From contig WOFQ01000060.1 of assembly GCA_012184525.1 (NCBI GenBank), forward strand, positions 62,001 to 126,000: a stretch of 64,000 nt of DNA. The letters run 5' to 3'. Below the pieces are notes generated by a model, which saw nothing but the letters and a program-made list of their open reading frames with translations, searched no databases and was not told the origin of the DNA. The DNA is from Xenoacremonium recifei (Eukaryota; Ascomycota; Sordariomycetes; Hypocreales; Nectriaceae). Shown piece by piece: positions 11,105-22,546 of the stretch. A program made the position numbers and the translations under genes. The first letter of the stretch is position 1; each line of letters begins with the position of its first letter.

Positions 11105-12206
11105 ATGATGCGACCTACGCCAGCTCGGCTCTTCCAGGCAGCCCGGGCTCTTCAACATGAAAATCCTCTCGTGAGTATCTCACACACGTTCCATCCCGTT
11201 GAACTTCATTCTAACAGTAATAGGGTCTTCCACGATCAGGAACACCACCTAGTTGGCCCCGACGTCCTCAACGGCGCAAGATCACTGGCGTCGAGAAAGT
11301 CATTGCCGTCTCATCGGCGAAAGGCGGCGTGGGCAAGAGCACGATCGCAGGTAGGGTTCAATTCATATGGATCCTTCATTTAATTCAATAGGACTCATAG
11401 TAGAATAGCAAATCTGTCATTGGCTTTCGCGCGATTGGGCTATCGTGCAGGTATCCTAGACACCGACATCTTCGGACCTTCTATCCCGACCTTATTCGAC
11501 CTCTCTGGAGAGCCAAGGCTTTCAAAAAGTGTGTAAAGCAATTATCACGGATAGTATTCTCACTGACTTGTGGATCAAGACAACCAATTGGTGCCTCTGA
11601 TAAACTACGGTGTCAAGACCATGTCCATGGGTTACCTTGTGGGTGAGAATGCACCTGTCGTTTGGCGCGGTCCCATGGTCATGAAGGCGATACAACAACT
11701 CCTCCACGAAGTCGACTGGGGCGGTCTCGACATCCTCGTCCTTGACCTGCCACCGGGCACCGGCGACACCCAGCTCACCATCACACAGCAGGTCATCCTT
11801 GACGGTAAGCTCTCACCCTTTGGCGTCTACGTTGGTTCTCATATCTCTAGGGTCCGTTATAGTCACCACACCGCACACGCTCGCCACAAAAGACGCCGTC
11901 AAGGGTATCAACATGTTCAAGACGGTTGATGTCAACATCCTTGGCGTGGTGCAGAACATGTCCCTCTTCCAATGCCCGCATTGTCATGGCGAGACACATG
12001 TCTTCGGATCCAATGCTCGCGTGGAGAAGTTGTGTCAAGAACACCAAATTGACTTTCTGGGAGATATTCCTTTGCATCCCAATATCGGCGACGACGCAGA
12101 TAGGGGCAAGCCGACGGTGGTGGCTGAACCAACTAGCGAGAGGGGGGCCGCCTTTATAAAGATTGCTGAAGATATTTGTCCCAAAATTGATTTGAGACAA
12201 GACTAA
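11105..12206 (+). CDS. IND1: Mitochondrial Mrp/NBP35-type P-loop ATPase Ind1
   Basis: Delivers Fe-S clusters for assembly of respiratory complex I in the mitochondrial matrix. Five exons (11105-11170, 11224-11350, 11409-11528, 11580-11804, 11851-12206) give 297 aa. The Arg/Ala-rich N-terminus (MMRPTPARLFQAARALQ) fits a matrix targeting sequence. Next come the deviant Walker A motif (SSAKGGVGKST), DTDIFGPSIP, the conserved DLPPGTGD and the cluster-binding CPHC. The family signature GLPRSGTPP precedes the P-loop. Two tandem ATGs lie at 11105 and 11108; either could start. Presence of this gene fits a fungus that retains complex I. Confidence 0.93.
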
Positions 12207-12576
12207 AGCTTGTGCAGTGTGTATTATACATCTGACCAGCCAGTCGCGGGAGACATGTACCAATAGATACAGCACAGATGGATCATGTAATACTAGCCCT
12301 CACGACATGTTAGCAATGTTCACTTCTCATAAAAATAACATATGCTTTGTTCATTCAAGACCGAGATGCCGGCCCCTCGTATTTCGAAGCTAGAAAATAT
12401 CCCGATAGTAGGTGCAAATGGATTCAGCGCCAAACACACAACACGTTAGCCTCTGCTACTTTCAAGAGAAGGCAGTTTACCAGACGAAGCAAGAATTCTC
12501 AGACAAAGCCCCAAAACGCCCCCCACATGCTTGGTATACCCCGCAACTGGCTCCTATTTGGAAGAAAAAGGGATCG
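12207..12576. other. Intergenic between convergent 3' ends
   Basis: 370 bp between the IND1 and SPF30-like stops. AT-richer than the flanks; presumably both 3' UTRs. No gene seen. Confidence 0.5.
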
Positions 12577-13547
12577 TTAGTCAAGCTCCTCGTTCACTTG
12601 ATACACATGGCGGGATCGAGTTGGGTCTTTCCGCATAGCCTGGCCAGAGCCAGTGAATCCAACTAGGCATAAATGTCAGCGATGGACTGAAACCCCGTCG
12701 AAGAAAATGCTTACCTCTCCCATGAATGCCCTCGGGTGTACGGAACATGCTATCTTTCTTATGCGTCTTGCCGAACTTGGATTTGGAGTTGAACTCCTTC
12801 CACTTGTTTTTGCCGGCCTCCAGCTCCTTATTAGCCTTGATCTTCTTGGGTTTGGGAGGCTTCGCGGGGTCCCCTTTCTGTTCGGCCGCCTTCTGGGCGT
12901 CGGGATACACGGTTGCGCCAGCCGACGAGACCACACCTGGGGTGGGAGGCGGAGGCGTCGCAGTCGCAGGGACAGTCGACGCTGGCGGCCCTTCTGCTTT
13001 CCGCTTGTTAGATATAGGCCGGATGTCTCGTGCCCGCAGCGTCTCGGTGTTGTCGTAGCTCTTGAACTTGACGATATAGATGGGGGCGGTCGAAGAGCCG
13101 GTGATGGAGGTGATTCGCGCGGGATAGAAGGCCTTATCTCCCGATACCCATTTCGCAAGAACGGTGTCGTTCACCTGGTATGTGACAGGCGGCTCTTCCT
13201 TCTCCTTGTCGTCAGCCGGGGCGGCTTTCTTGAATGCTGGGTGGTTCTCGCGCGACCACTTCTCGGAGGTTGCTGCTGGTGGCGACGATGGCTTCTGGGC
13301 AGCGGGCTTGGGGGCCTGCTTGGGCTTAAGCTCAGCTATATTTTCATTGAGAAGCTGGATGAAATTGTCCAACTCGTCCTGGAGTGCTTTCAGTTCTGCA
13401 TTATCAGGGTCGTCTCGCAGTTGGCCTAGAACGATATCAAGCTGGGATAATGGTCAATGTATGGCATGAGCAAGCAGATGGGCATTTAGGACGAACCTGT
13501 TCTTGGTATACCGACTTCTCCTCCTCGAGGGCAGCGACACTTGACAT
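12577..13547 (-). CDS. Tudor-domain splicing factor, SPF30/SMNDC1-like
   Basis: Predicted spliceosome-associated protein whose Tudor domain binds dimethyl-arginine. Three exons (13547-13497, 13441-12715, 12662-12577) give 287 aa. The N-terminal helix (SSVAALEEEKSVYQEQ) continues into a leucine-rich coiled region. A Tudor domain follows (VNDTVLAKWVSGDKAFYPA, then KFKSYDNTETL), then a Pro-rich linker, a basic KPKKIKANKELE segment and the C-terminal VGFTGSGQAMRKDPTRS tail typical of the SPF30 group. The last 28 residues lie in a separate exon reached by a gtaagc donor. Family call good; paralogue assignment within SMN/SPF30 less certain. Confidence 0.82.
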
Positions 13548-13979
13548 GGCGACGAATTGTGATAGAAAGGGTCGAAGAACGCGATGTGAGCGGTCTGCTG
13601 AAGTGTTGGCAGGGCGGTCGAAGATGCGAATCAGATAGAAATGGATGTCCGCGATTCAATGCGCTGAGACAGGATTGGCGGATGGAGTGGATAAATTCGA
13701 CGTTAAAGATTATGTCAGCCATGTAGAGTGATCTCTAACACGTGACCGGTTTCAGTACATAGGTCAGAGGTGACTTATTAGACGCCAACGGAATCTCCTG
13801 AAAACAATGCCTAACCTTTTATCGCAGAGGCAATATTTCATCTTGATTTACCCTATTTTAGTAGATTTGACTTTTGTTTAAGTCTGTGTAGCCCTGTGAC
13901 AGTCAGTGCTGGTCGAATACTGATACGGGGTGGAGGGCAGTAGCGCTTGAGATGAAATAGAGCAGCTTTTTTCATTGAA
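13548..13979. other. Promoter side of the SPF30-like gene
   Basis: 432 bp between the SPF30-like start and the tRNA gene. No further gene recognised. Confidence 0.5.
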
Positions 13980-14051
13980 GCCCCGTTGGCTAAGTGGTAT
14001 AGCGTGTCACTAGTAATGACAAGATCACTGGTTCGATTCCAGTACGGGGCA
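13980..14051 (+). tRNA. tRNA-Thr, anticodon AGU
   Basis: A cloverleaf can be drawn directly. The acceptor stem pairs GCCCCGT (13980-13986) with ACGGGGC (14044-14050), with discriminator A at 14051. The D-arm is GGC...AGC. The anticodon stem TGTCA/TGACA encloses the loop CTAGTAA with AGT at 14012-14014. The T-arm is ACTGG-TTCGATT-CCAGT, whose B box is GGTTCGATTCC (14030-14040). There is no intron. A T-run at about 14066-14070 can terminate Pol III. Anticodon AGU, read as IGU after editing, decodes ACU/ACC. Confidence 0.95.
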
Positions 14052-16183
14052 AGATCACATGAGATTCTTTTTGATGGTATTCTTCATTCTTTTTGGCATT
14101 CATTCCGGATTTACGATACTTGAATGAGATACCTGGAACTTCGCTGCTGTTTACTTCACTTTCATTATTTAATTTGATTCCCCTGGAGGATATGTACTGT
14201 GACCAAGGCAAGACTCATGAAAGGCAAGAAACAGAAAAACCCCATAGGAGAAAGATGACTTTTGGCGAGAACGACTGGCCGTGGATTAGAACGGAAGAGG
14301 GAGAGAAACGACATCCTTATTTATCCATTGCATTATGACCTCTGAGGATGCGGCTGCATCTTTTGGCAACGGCATGTCATGTTTGTGGGACAATGGCTTT
14401 CCCTGGGCTTCCCAACATTGTGACCCTCACCTACTTTGGTATCATAAATTGTTGGAGTAACAATGAGCGTTTCTAGCAATTTGGTCATTTAAGACGGCAT
14501 TGCGCTCATAGTACCAGTGCTCTGGTTACGCTCCTTATTATAATCTTTAGCACACTCTCATCAAGTCACTTCCAGAGGATTTCACGCCCCACCACATTTT
14601 GCACCGGACTCGATATATATGTATGGGGGATCGCCGGCCTCTCCAAAACTTCGACTAGTCAGCGTGAGAGGCTTCCCCGAGACCGGCTTCTGTTTTGGAT
14701 CCTAGCCAAGGCAATCCATCACACGAGCACGAGGTGCAACATGCACAGCCGGTATCTCGAACAAGCTTCACTCACTCCCGGACTGTGCCACCCCAAATCC
14801 CAAATGTCCACCCCTGGAAGCCGGGCTCCGAAGAATCCAAAAGTTGGGTTGGACCAATCACAGCTGGCGAGTTTCTCATTTCTGGGAGTCTGGGGTGGAG
14901 GCTGTCGAGATTGCTGCTGAGATCTCTCGAACTTGTCCGGCTGCGGAAGTGATGGACGGGGGCCACGGAGCACGGGCAGCGGAAACCCGCTTTGCGTGTG
15001 ACGGGCCGACGGACCTTGAAAAAGCGGTAAATGAGGTTGAGAGGAGAAGAGAAATACCGCGGTGAGAGACGAAGGTGTCGAAGTTGAAGATATGCACGTG
15101 AGAGACCATTGACGTGCCTTGTTGCGGTACTAGCGAGGAAAGAGCTACTAAAGGCGTGTTGGGGCGAGGTGCATAGCTTCCCGCCATGTGCCGTCCGCCT
15201 CATCAATACTGGGCTGGCTTAGAAAACAGCGGTGCGTTGGCACTGCCGGCGGGCCTTCTAGAACGCTGCAATATTGCCCGATCCTACACCGATCCCGTCT
15301 CAGTGAATCATCATCGGTGCTGCACATGGCGCGGGACGGGAAAGAGAGCACAGCACACAGCAGGAAGGAGCGCCTGGGCATGGCTTTCAGGCGGGCAGCT
15401 GATAACAGCTAGCAGCTGCTCTCGTATCATCTGTCGTCGTCATTACTTTATTAACATCAACACAAATCCTTCCATCCCCATCTCATCTCGCACTGTCTCG
15501 CTTCGTCTTCGAGCTTCTTCTAGGCCGGGCTCTGGAGAAGCTACGATACTAGTCCAAGACCGGTGTCTCGGCAAAACTCCCTTAGACCAGCAACGGCTCT
15601 CGTCGCCCAAGCCAAAGCGACTGCTTTTTCGGACTCCCGTCGACGTCTGTTCTCTCTTCTCTCTGCTCTGCCAGCTCGCCTCCCCTTCGCCCATCATTCT
15701 CATCACGCTGCCACCCGCATCGCCAGCTGTCAGTGCAGGCCGAGGCGCACATCGTCGGCGATACCGTTAGCGATTCTCCCAGGGCGCGCTGTCAATTGGC
15801 ACCGCCGCCTGTCGTCCCCAGTCCGAAGCCGATGCCAGCAGCTCCCCGACGCGCAGCAAACCAGGCCTGAATACGAATTGCATAGCCTTGCGGTGTCGGC
15901 CGAGGTCGTTGACGCAGCAGGCGCTGTTGTATGACTATTACTTGACGTTAACTAGAGCTGTCTTCCCAGTGCTAGCCCTTCACTGCCGCCGTCGGCCGAA
16001 TCTCTTCTGCACCGCTCTCGCCTCTCTCGACCGCTTCATGGGCGTTTCCCTCGCAATCGCATCTCTCCGGCCTGCCGACTCGGCTTAGAGGCTCCCGCGA
16101 CGCCCGGCGTTACATTGGGCGAGAGGCGTGCTCCGATCTCCGGATAAAATCACCAGCACCTGCGGTACAAACAGTCACCCGCC
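14052..16183. other. Long gap upstream of the TCO89-like gene
   Basis: 2.1 kb without a supported gene. The first 300 bp after the tRNA are AT-rich. From about 15400 the plus strand is pyrimidine-rich (CTCTC, TCTTC runs), as expected for the promoter and long 5' UTR of the following plus-strand gene. Short frames here have no domain or codon support. Confidence 0.5.
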
Positions 16184-18070
16184 ATGCCTCGCGACAGGGA
16201 CGGCGACAGCGCCTCGTCCACCAGCGGCCAATCAAAACGGCCTGCGCTCAACCATCAGGAGAGCGACACCCAGAGCGAATCCAGCAACCAGCAGCATCAC
16301 CACCAGCAGCAACATCGCCGCCACTACCAGAAGCAGCACCACGTCGGTCGCCTGCACCACGCCCGCGCGCCCGTCGCCAAGGTCAGCTCGCACGCCCACG
16401 GGCTCGGCCACGCCCACGGCTCGAAGCCCAAGCTCAACCGCCGCCACACGGAGCCCGCCGCCGACGACGACACGGGCACGGGCACAGGCACGGCATCGTC
16501 CTCGCAGCGACCCTCGGCCAGCGCCTCCGTGGTAGGCCTGTCCTCGGCCGTCCAGTCCAGCAGTTCACACTCGATATTACACGCGGATTCCAAGTCCGGC
16601 TCTCACTCGCACTCGCACTCGCACCGGCGCGTGGCCAGCGATGTAAAGCTCTCATCGCGCGACTCCTCCTCCGCCCACCTCGTCAAGAGCTCCTCGCACT
16701 CCAAGCTCAAGCGCAACCGCTCACACGTCGAGATCGGCAAGCGGAATAAATCTACCGACAAGTTGAAGCGCACCTCGAGTAACACCAACGTCTACGCGAC
16801 CAAGAGCACCAAGGGCCAGGTGCACTTTGACCTGGGCGACGACGACGACGATCACGAAGACGAATGGGTCGATGCCAGCGGTTCAAACTCGCCGTACCTC
16901 TCGAGAAAGGGCTCCATTAACAGCAGCGGCCAGTCCTCCGTACGACAAAGCGGAACCCCGACAGGCGGCTCTCGACCGGTGACCCCGAACGAGAAAGCAG
17001 CTCTTGAAGCTCTCCACGGCCCAAGCCCTTCAGCGCGAGTGACCCAGCCGCCCCCAATGTCGACTCCCGACCGTGAGCGTGCTCATCACCAGGAGTATCT
17101 GACGTCGCGGCTTCTCAAGCGAATTCCCTCGCACGGCGCACCGCCCAAGATGACGGCTGATCTGGCACAAGCAACAGCTTCTCGACAGACATCTGCACCG
17201 CGAGAATTTGCTCCGGCATCAGCCGATGATCTCCATGACTCGGCAGCGACTATCTTGGGGAGTAACAATAACGGAGACGAGCTGACTTCACGTTTTGTCG
17301 AGCCGTCTAATTCAGCATTGACCAGCGAAGGCTCCTTCTATCGGTCGTCACAGGGCGACTACCCACGATTCAGCGAAGCTCCTAAGAAACCTCGCTCCGT
17401 CACCAGTCTCCCGGCCACCCGAGACGACAGTGCTTCCACGACCGACGATCCCGACGACAGCGCATTGGCACCCAAGACTTCGCGGCGGACTGTCGCGCTC
17501 CCGGCTGAGATATCGCGCACACAGCAGAAGTTGAACTTGCAACGGGCAAGTTCCGTCATCGAGCCAGCCCAGTCCGTGGCCGGCGTGGCCGGCGTGAACC
17601 TCTCAACGCCCCTCCTGGGCATCCCCGGCGCCGGCTATGACGGCGGCAACAGTCGCGATCCACGCGTTGGAAAGCTTCTCCAGCGCACCGGCATGGAATA
17701 CCTCGTCGTGCGCCGCTACCAGAACCCTGTCGCCCGCTCGCTCAACCGCCTGCACCAGGTCCCAGGCGTGGAGGGCTCGCGCCGCATCAACGGCAAGCGC
17801 CCCGGGACCAGCGGCACCAACGAGCTCGTCGTGCGGCACACGCGCAACGTCAGCATGCCAGATGCCCGCAGCCGTCCCGTCACGCCGGCCTCCCGTCGCC
17901 CAACCTCCATCCGCACCAACGGCGGTGCTAGTAGCTATGAGGCTGGGGCTGATGATGATGCCCGGCTCAGCGGTGCAAGCCTCGTGGGCGGCGAGGAGGA
18001 GGACGGTGTGCCGGCACTGCTGCGCGCGCTGTGGGATAAGTCTGCTGAGTTGAGTGCCAGTGCAGACTAG
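16184..18070 (+). CDS. Disordered serine/histidine-rich protein, probable TCO89-domain TORC1 component
   Basis: Single 628-aa frame with almost no predicted globular part. It is rich in His, Ser and Gln early (HHHQQQHRRHYQKQHH), with SHSHSHSH runs. A basic block (LKRNRSHVEIGKRNKSTDK) is followed by an acidic one (FDLGDDDDDHEDEWVDASGS) and SPYLSRKGS. A conserved-looking C-terminal segment (RTGMEYLVVRRYQNPVARSL) follows. The order basic Ser-rich, VHFDLG, acidic DEWVDAS resembles the fungal TCO89 domain of TORC1. That is recalled from family pattern, not from a search, so the assignment is tentative. The coding frame itself is well supported by length and codon bias. Confidence 0.6.
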   Translation: MPRDRDGDSASSTSGQSKRPALNHQESDTQSESSNQQHHHQQQHRRHYQKQHHVGRLHHARAPVAKVSSHAHGLGHAHGSKPKLNRRHTEPAADDDTGTGTGTASSSQRPSASASVVGLSSAVQSSSSHSILHADSKSGSHSHSHSHRRVASDVKLSSRDSSSAHLVKSSSHSKLKRNRSHVEIGKRNKSTDKLKRTSSNTNVYATKSTKGQVHFDLGDDDDDHEDEWVDASGSNSPYLSRKGSINSSGQSSVRQSGTPTGGSRPVTPNEKAALEALHGPSPSARVTQPPPMSTPDRERAHHQEYLTSRLLKRIPSHGAPPKMTADLAQATASRQTSAPREFAPASADDLHDSAATILGSNNNGDELTSRFVEPSNSALTSEGSFYRSSQGDYPRFSEAPKKPRSVTSLPATRDDSASTTDDPDDSALAPKTSRRTVALPAEISRTQQKLNLQRASSVIEPAQSVAGVAGVNLSTPLLGIPGAGYDGGNSRDPRVGKLLQRTGMEYLVVRRYQNPVARSLNRLHQVPGVEGSRRINGKRPGTSGTNELVVRHTRNVSMPDARSRPVTPASRRPTSIRTNGGASSYEAGADDDARLSGASLVGGEEEDGVPALLRALWDKSAELSASAD

Positions 18071-18539
18071 AAAGGCTATGACCCTCTAGGAGTACTTGGG
18101 GACTGCGATATGGAGTAGAAGGGTATAGGAAAGCGTATTTGGGTTTTCTTTCATTCAGAGGAATTATGGCGAGTGTGTTCTACATCACCTCGCTTCACGA
18201 CTATGGGCGTCCAGGAGGTTTGGTCCGGCTAGGAAACGTCTTCTTCCACCAGCACTACTATAGGAGTCCGGAAATTATAGGGCAAGTCATACACGAGCAT
18301 ATAGAGGGCGGGCAAGGCGACGACACGGCCGATACGAAAAGCATCTCACTTTGAGACTGAAATATTCAATTGCTTGCTGTGTGTTCTAACGTGCCCAAGT
18401 TCCATCCGTCCCATTCGTAGCTGGCGTCAACATGTGTCCTACTCGTACAGCGTTCCCTCGACCTGACGCCTGCTAGTTCCATGACTTACACTCTTCTAGT
18501 ATGTTTTCTTCTAATAATTCGCAAAGGGGGGTATATATA
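18071..18539. other. Intergenic between convergent 3' ends
   Basis: 469 bp between the TCO89-like stop and the stop of the ADCK-type gene. No gene seen; probably overlapping 3' UTRs. Confidence 0.5.
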
Positions 18540-20673
18540 TTACACGTTGGGGGAGAGGAGGTCATATTTGACGCACCGCTCAACCTGGAGGATATGTCAG
18601 TTAGAGTCCAAGGGGTCAGGGGGAGGAGAGACTTACATCCTCGATGCTGGCCTGCATGAAGCGCCGAGCTTCGAGCCCCATCCACACAACCAGCATGGAG
18701 AAGTCGCCCGTCTTAGCCATAGCGGTGCCGCTCTGGGCGCTGAGCTGGCGCAGGATAGGCAGACTGGAGCTGAGCAGGTCGACATCGGGATTGAGGCTGC
18801 GGCCGATGCCCTCAAGCAACAAAATGCTGATGACAACATTCACAAAGTCGCCCTCGAGGCGCACGTGGTGGCCGCGCACCATGGCCAGCACGCGCTGCAG
18901 GATATCGCCGATGCGCACGTTGCCAAGCGCGAGCGTGTTGGCCTTGACGCTGAGGACCAGGTGCTGCATCTTGAGCGCGAAGACCTCCTTGTCGAGGACG
19001 GCGTCGGGCTGGCGGCAGCGCTCGCACATCAGGTGGCCGGCCTTGTAGCCGTCGAACTCGGCGACGGCGCGGAAGAGGTCGAGGAAGTTGGTGCGGTTGG
19101 TGGCGTTGAGCTCGGTGACGAGGCCGGTGTCGATGAAGATGAGCTGCGGGCGGAAGCCCTCGGCGTCGATGCGCGATAGCTCGGCGAGCCAGGCGGCCTT
19201 GTTCTTGCGGTGGCGGAAGGGACGGAGGCGCTGGAGGACTTGTTCTGTCACGTCTTCTTGCTCGTCGGGGCGGAAGTCCGAGTGAGCCTTGTGGAGGCGC
19301 CAGTCGGGCTGGGCGGACTGGTAGAAGCGCACCATGATGTTGCCCGGGTGCAAGTCGGCATGGACGAAGTTGTCGAGGAGCAGCATGCGTAGGAACGCGT
19401 CCAATCCCTCATCTGCAATATCGTGTTGGAACACGCCACCGCCATTTTCCATGAAGTCGGCCAGTGGGATTCCCTGCGCAAACTCCTCGACTAGCACGTT
19501 GCGGGTGGTGAACTCGGTATAAGGGTAAGGGAACCAAGCGGTGGAGCGGTTCTTGAAGTTCTGGCGGAAGATGGCCAGGTTGGCGGCCTCGATGCGAAGG
19601 TCAAGCTGTAGTCGCATCATCTGGCCAAACTGGGCGACCTCGTCGGGTAGCGACAGCCACTCCATGGTGGGAATCATGTTGAGGATGGAAGCAAAGAAGC
19701 CCATGATTCGGAGGTCGCGCCGCACTGTGCGCTCGACATTGGGATGTAGAACCTTGACGGCGACGTACGTTGAGGGCACGCGATGCGGTGAGCTCTTGAG
19801 GACCGTCTCGACCCTGCGGCGAACATTCTGCGACAATGGCCGCGACGGCTGGTAACCTTCGATCTCGTCCGGCTTCGCGAGGTCAGATTTCAGCTTCGCC
19901 TTGTAGACCTGTGCAATAGCGCCGACCCCCAGTGGCTGCTCTTGGAACTCCTCGAAGATGTCTTCGAACTTGCGGCCGCCAAAAGCCGCCTCCACGGTCT
20001 TGCGTGTCGCGTGCATCGAGTGCGCCGGCGCGTTCGAGTGCAGCTTGGACATGATGTCGCACATCTCCGTCGGGAAGATGTCGGTGCGAGACGCTGCCCA
20101 CTGGCCGAGCTTGATGAAGGCTGGACCAGCTAGCTCCATGGCATTGACGAGGAAGCCATACCACCAGAGCGTGCCGCTGCGCTCGTTGTCGCGGTCAGGA
20201 CGGCGGGGACCGAACCAGATTACCGGCACAGTGATGATGACAGGCACGAAGATGCCAATCAGCTGCAGTAGGCGTACACCCGTACATATGGGCTCCCAGA
20301 TGAACAGGTCGAGATAGTACCGCAACGTCCGCAAGATGCCGCCTTTGTTTTGTTTGCCGTTTCTGCGGATCTGCTTGATCTCCTTGCGCGACTCCTCCAG
20401 CATACGCTCCTCGGCCGTCTCACCACCATGACTCTTCTCCTCCTGCGACAGCTCCACAAACGCAACGGTGCCTAGGATGGTTGGGCCCGTAGCCCGCAGG
20501 ACAATTCTCCGAGTCGATGCTTTCCCAGGCCATTGTATTCGCGAGGGGGTGGTCCTGCTGCGCGAGGCGAAGCGGCGGAAGACGAGGGCGAGGTCGGCTT
20601 TCACGTGCTGCTGGTGCTGGCATCGGAGGCCCGGACGTGCGAGGAACCGGCCAAGCAGCACGCCGGCTCGCAT
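18540..20673 (-). CDS. Mitochondrial ABC1/ADCK (UbiB) family kinase, Cqd1/ADCK2-like
   Basis: Atypical kinase of the inner mitochondrial membrane, linked in yeast to coenzyme Q distribution and lipid homeostasis. Exon 1 is 20673-18637; a final 45-nt exon (18584-18540, VERCVKYDLLSPNV) follows a gtaagt intron. Total 693 aa. The Arg-rich N-terminus fits mitochondrial import. A hydrophobic segment (LIGIFVPVIITVPVIW) precedes the kinase domain. UbiB features are present: KLGQWAASR (the KxGQ motif), PLGVGAIAQVYKA, VAVKVLHPNV, the HADLHPGNIMV catalytic loop and IDTGLV as metal-binding motif. The KLGQWAASRTDIFP form is closer to Cqd1/ADCK2 than to Coq8. The cytochrome c heme lyase gene is divergent next door. 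Confidence 0.88.
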
Positions 20674-21192
20674 CTCGGAGAGGGATCGGAGGCGGACGAG
20701 GATTCGAATTCGCAGGATAGGGGTGTGGTCATTATCGGGCTGGCATGGTCGAGGATAGGAGAGCTCCGGCTAGTGACGTTGGCAGCTTGGATTGTGTGTT
20801 TGACGATGGTTCATCCCGTTCTGTTGAAGTCGCTTAAGTGTATGTAATGCAGGCGACCTGAAAGTGGAAAGTGCCCGCTTCAGCTGGGGCGGCCTTGCCT
20901 GGCGAATCGGTGACGTCGTTTATTCCCTGACCGGAGATATCTCGGCTGAACATGTGCTGGACGAGAAATTCCCGTCGCGACGGACCAGATTGGCTAAGCG
21001 GGTCTATCCGGCTCAGACATCGACTTTTTTTTTGGGCTGCCGTAGAGAGGCGTGATGCTGAACCTCTTCCATCCCATCTTCCGACTACTGTATTAACCTG
21101 CCTCGCCTCCCCAGCGCCTCTACGCTTTTCTTCTTTTCTCCCCCTGTCATAAACACTACTTCTTATTAATCTCCGCTGTTTAATCCATCGCA
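20674..21192. promoter_or_regulatory. Divergent promoter of the ADCK kinase and cytochrome c heme lyase genes
   Basis: 519 bp separating two genes for mitochondrial proteins, transcribed outward. An ATTGG (CCAAT on the minus strand, the Hap-complex core) lies at 20989-20993. The last 100 bp before the CYC3 ATG are CT-rich. Shared respiratory control is an inference. Confidence 0.45.
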
Positions 21193-22285
21193 ATGGGTTG
21201 GTTCTGGGCCGACACTCCCGCTGCCGTCCACGTCCCTATTGGACATCCGGCGCCCAAGTCTGATAAAGCGCCTCCCGTAAGCCCGGTCTGACCACTATGG
21301 GCCCTTGATTCCTACTGACGCTGGCCAGGCTGGCTGCCCAATGCACAAGAAGACCCTCGATAACCTCGATCCCCGCGCCAAGTGCCAGAAACCCGCCGAT
21401 GCTGTTCCCGCCGCCTCTGGATGCCCCGTGCCTCATGCCGCTGCCCCGAAGCCCGAGGAGAAGGGCAGGTCCCTGATGTCCACGCTCAACCCTCTCAACT
21501 ACATGTTCCCCGAAATCTCTCAGAAGCCCGCGCCCAACCAAGCGTTTGCGCTACCTACCGACCGAGAAGCATCCACGATCCCGCGCGGCTCCGGCGATGG
21601 CAACTGGGAGTACCCCTCGCCCCAGCAGATGTACAACGCGCTTTTGCGCAAGGGCTACACTGACACCGACATCACCGCTGTTGAAGGTATGGTTTCAGTG
21701 CACAACTTCCTGAACGAGGGCGCCTGGCAGGAAATCATTGGCTGGGAGCAGCGCTTCTCCCGCGGCCTTTACAAGGGGTGGCAGATCTGCAAGCGCGGCG
21801 AGGCGCATACGGATGAAGAGCTTGACCGTCATTGGGACGGTACGGAGACGGAGCCTACCCTCATCCGGTTCCAGGGCCGGCCAAAGGACATGACCCCCAA
21901 GGCCACCATGTTGCAAGTCTTGGGTTGGGTCTATCCTTCGAAGTTTGGGTTCGTTTCGCCCGTCATGAGTACCACGCAATGATCCTTCATAAAGCTAACA
22001 AGATATCTCAGCACCGAGCCACCCTTCGACCGACACGACTGGTACGTCTCGAGAAAGGTCAACGGCGAGGAGAAGGAGATCCGATACGTCATCGACTACT
22101 ACTCTGGAGAGCCCGAGCCCACCGGCGAACCCGTCTTCTACCTCGACGTGCGGCCTGCAATCACTCCGCTGGGCGCTGCCGAGCGCTTCGTCCGCTGGGG
22201 AAGCGATGTATGGTGGAAGGCCATTGGCGGCGATCGACGAGAGCAGGATCCGGAGCGTTTCTTCCGACACAACAAGAATAACTAG
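21193..22285 (+). CDS. CYC3: Holocytochrome c synthase (cytochrome c heme lyase)
   Basis: Attaches heme covalently to apocytochrome c in the mitochondrial intermembrane space. Three exons (21193-21276, 21329-21948, 22012-22285) give 325 aa. Two heme-binding Cys-Pro motifs lie near the N-terminus (AGCPMH and SGCPVPH). The core carries SLMSTLNPLNYMF, YPSPQQMYNALLRKGY, the His-containing VHNFLNEGAW, then RHDWYVSR and YVIDYY, and the C-terminal VRPAITP...R stretch, all in family order. The second donor (gttcgt) is weak but the join keeps frame and restores GTEPPFDRHDW. Only one such gene is seen, so whether it serves both c and c1 cannot be told. Confidence 0.95.
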
Positions 22286-22546
22286 TCCCAAAAGCGACTG
22301 TGGTGTTTTCATACTTGGCGATCCGACTTTTTGACAAGATATTGGGCTGGATGGGTATATTTCCAAGGCGTCCTTCTTTCTCCCCTCTGGGTTTTTTTTT
22401 GAACCCTGTACTGTATATTTGTATAATCACGACTGAACGTCACTGTACGAGTTTTGGGTGTATTGAGGAATGCGACATCTCTTGTTTTCTGATTATCGTG
22501 TATCTTGTACTATTTCTATCCCCATGTTCCTGCTGCGGGAGTTGCT

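Noticed and set aside
15186..15770. 194-codon plus-strand frame
   Set aside because: CT-rich leader sequence upstream of the TCO89-like gene; no domain, signal peptide or homologous pattern.
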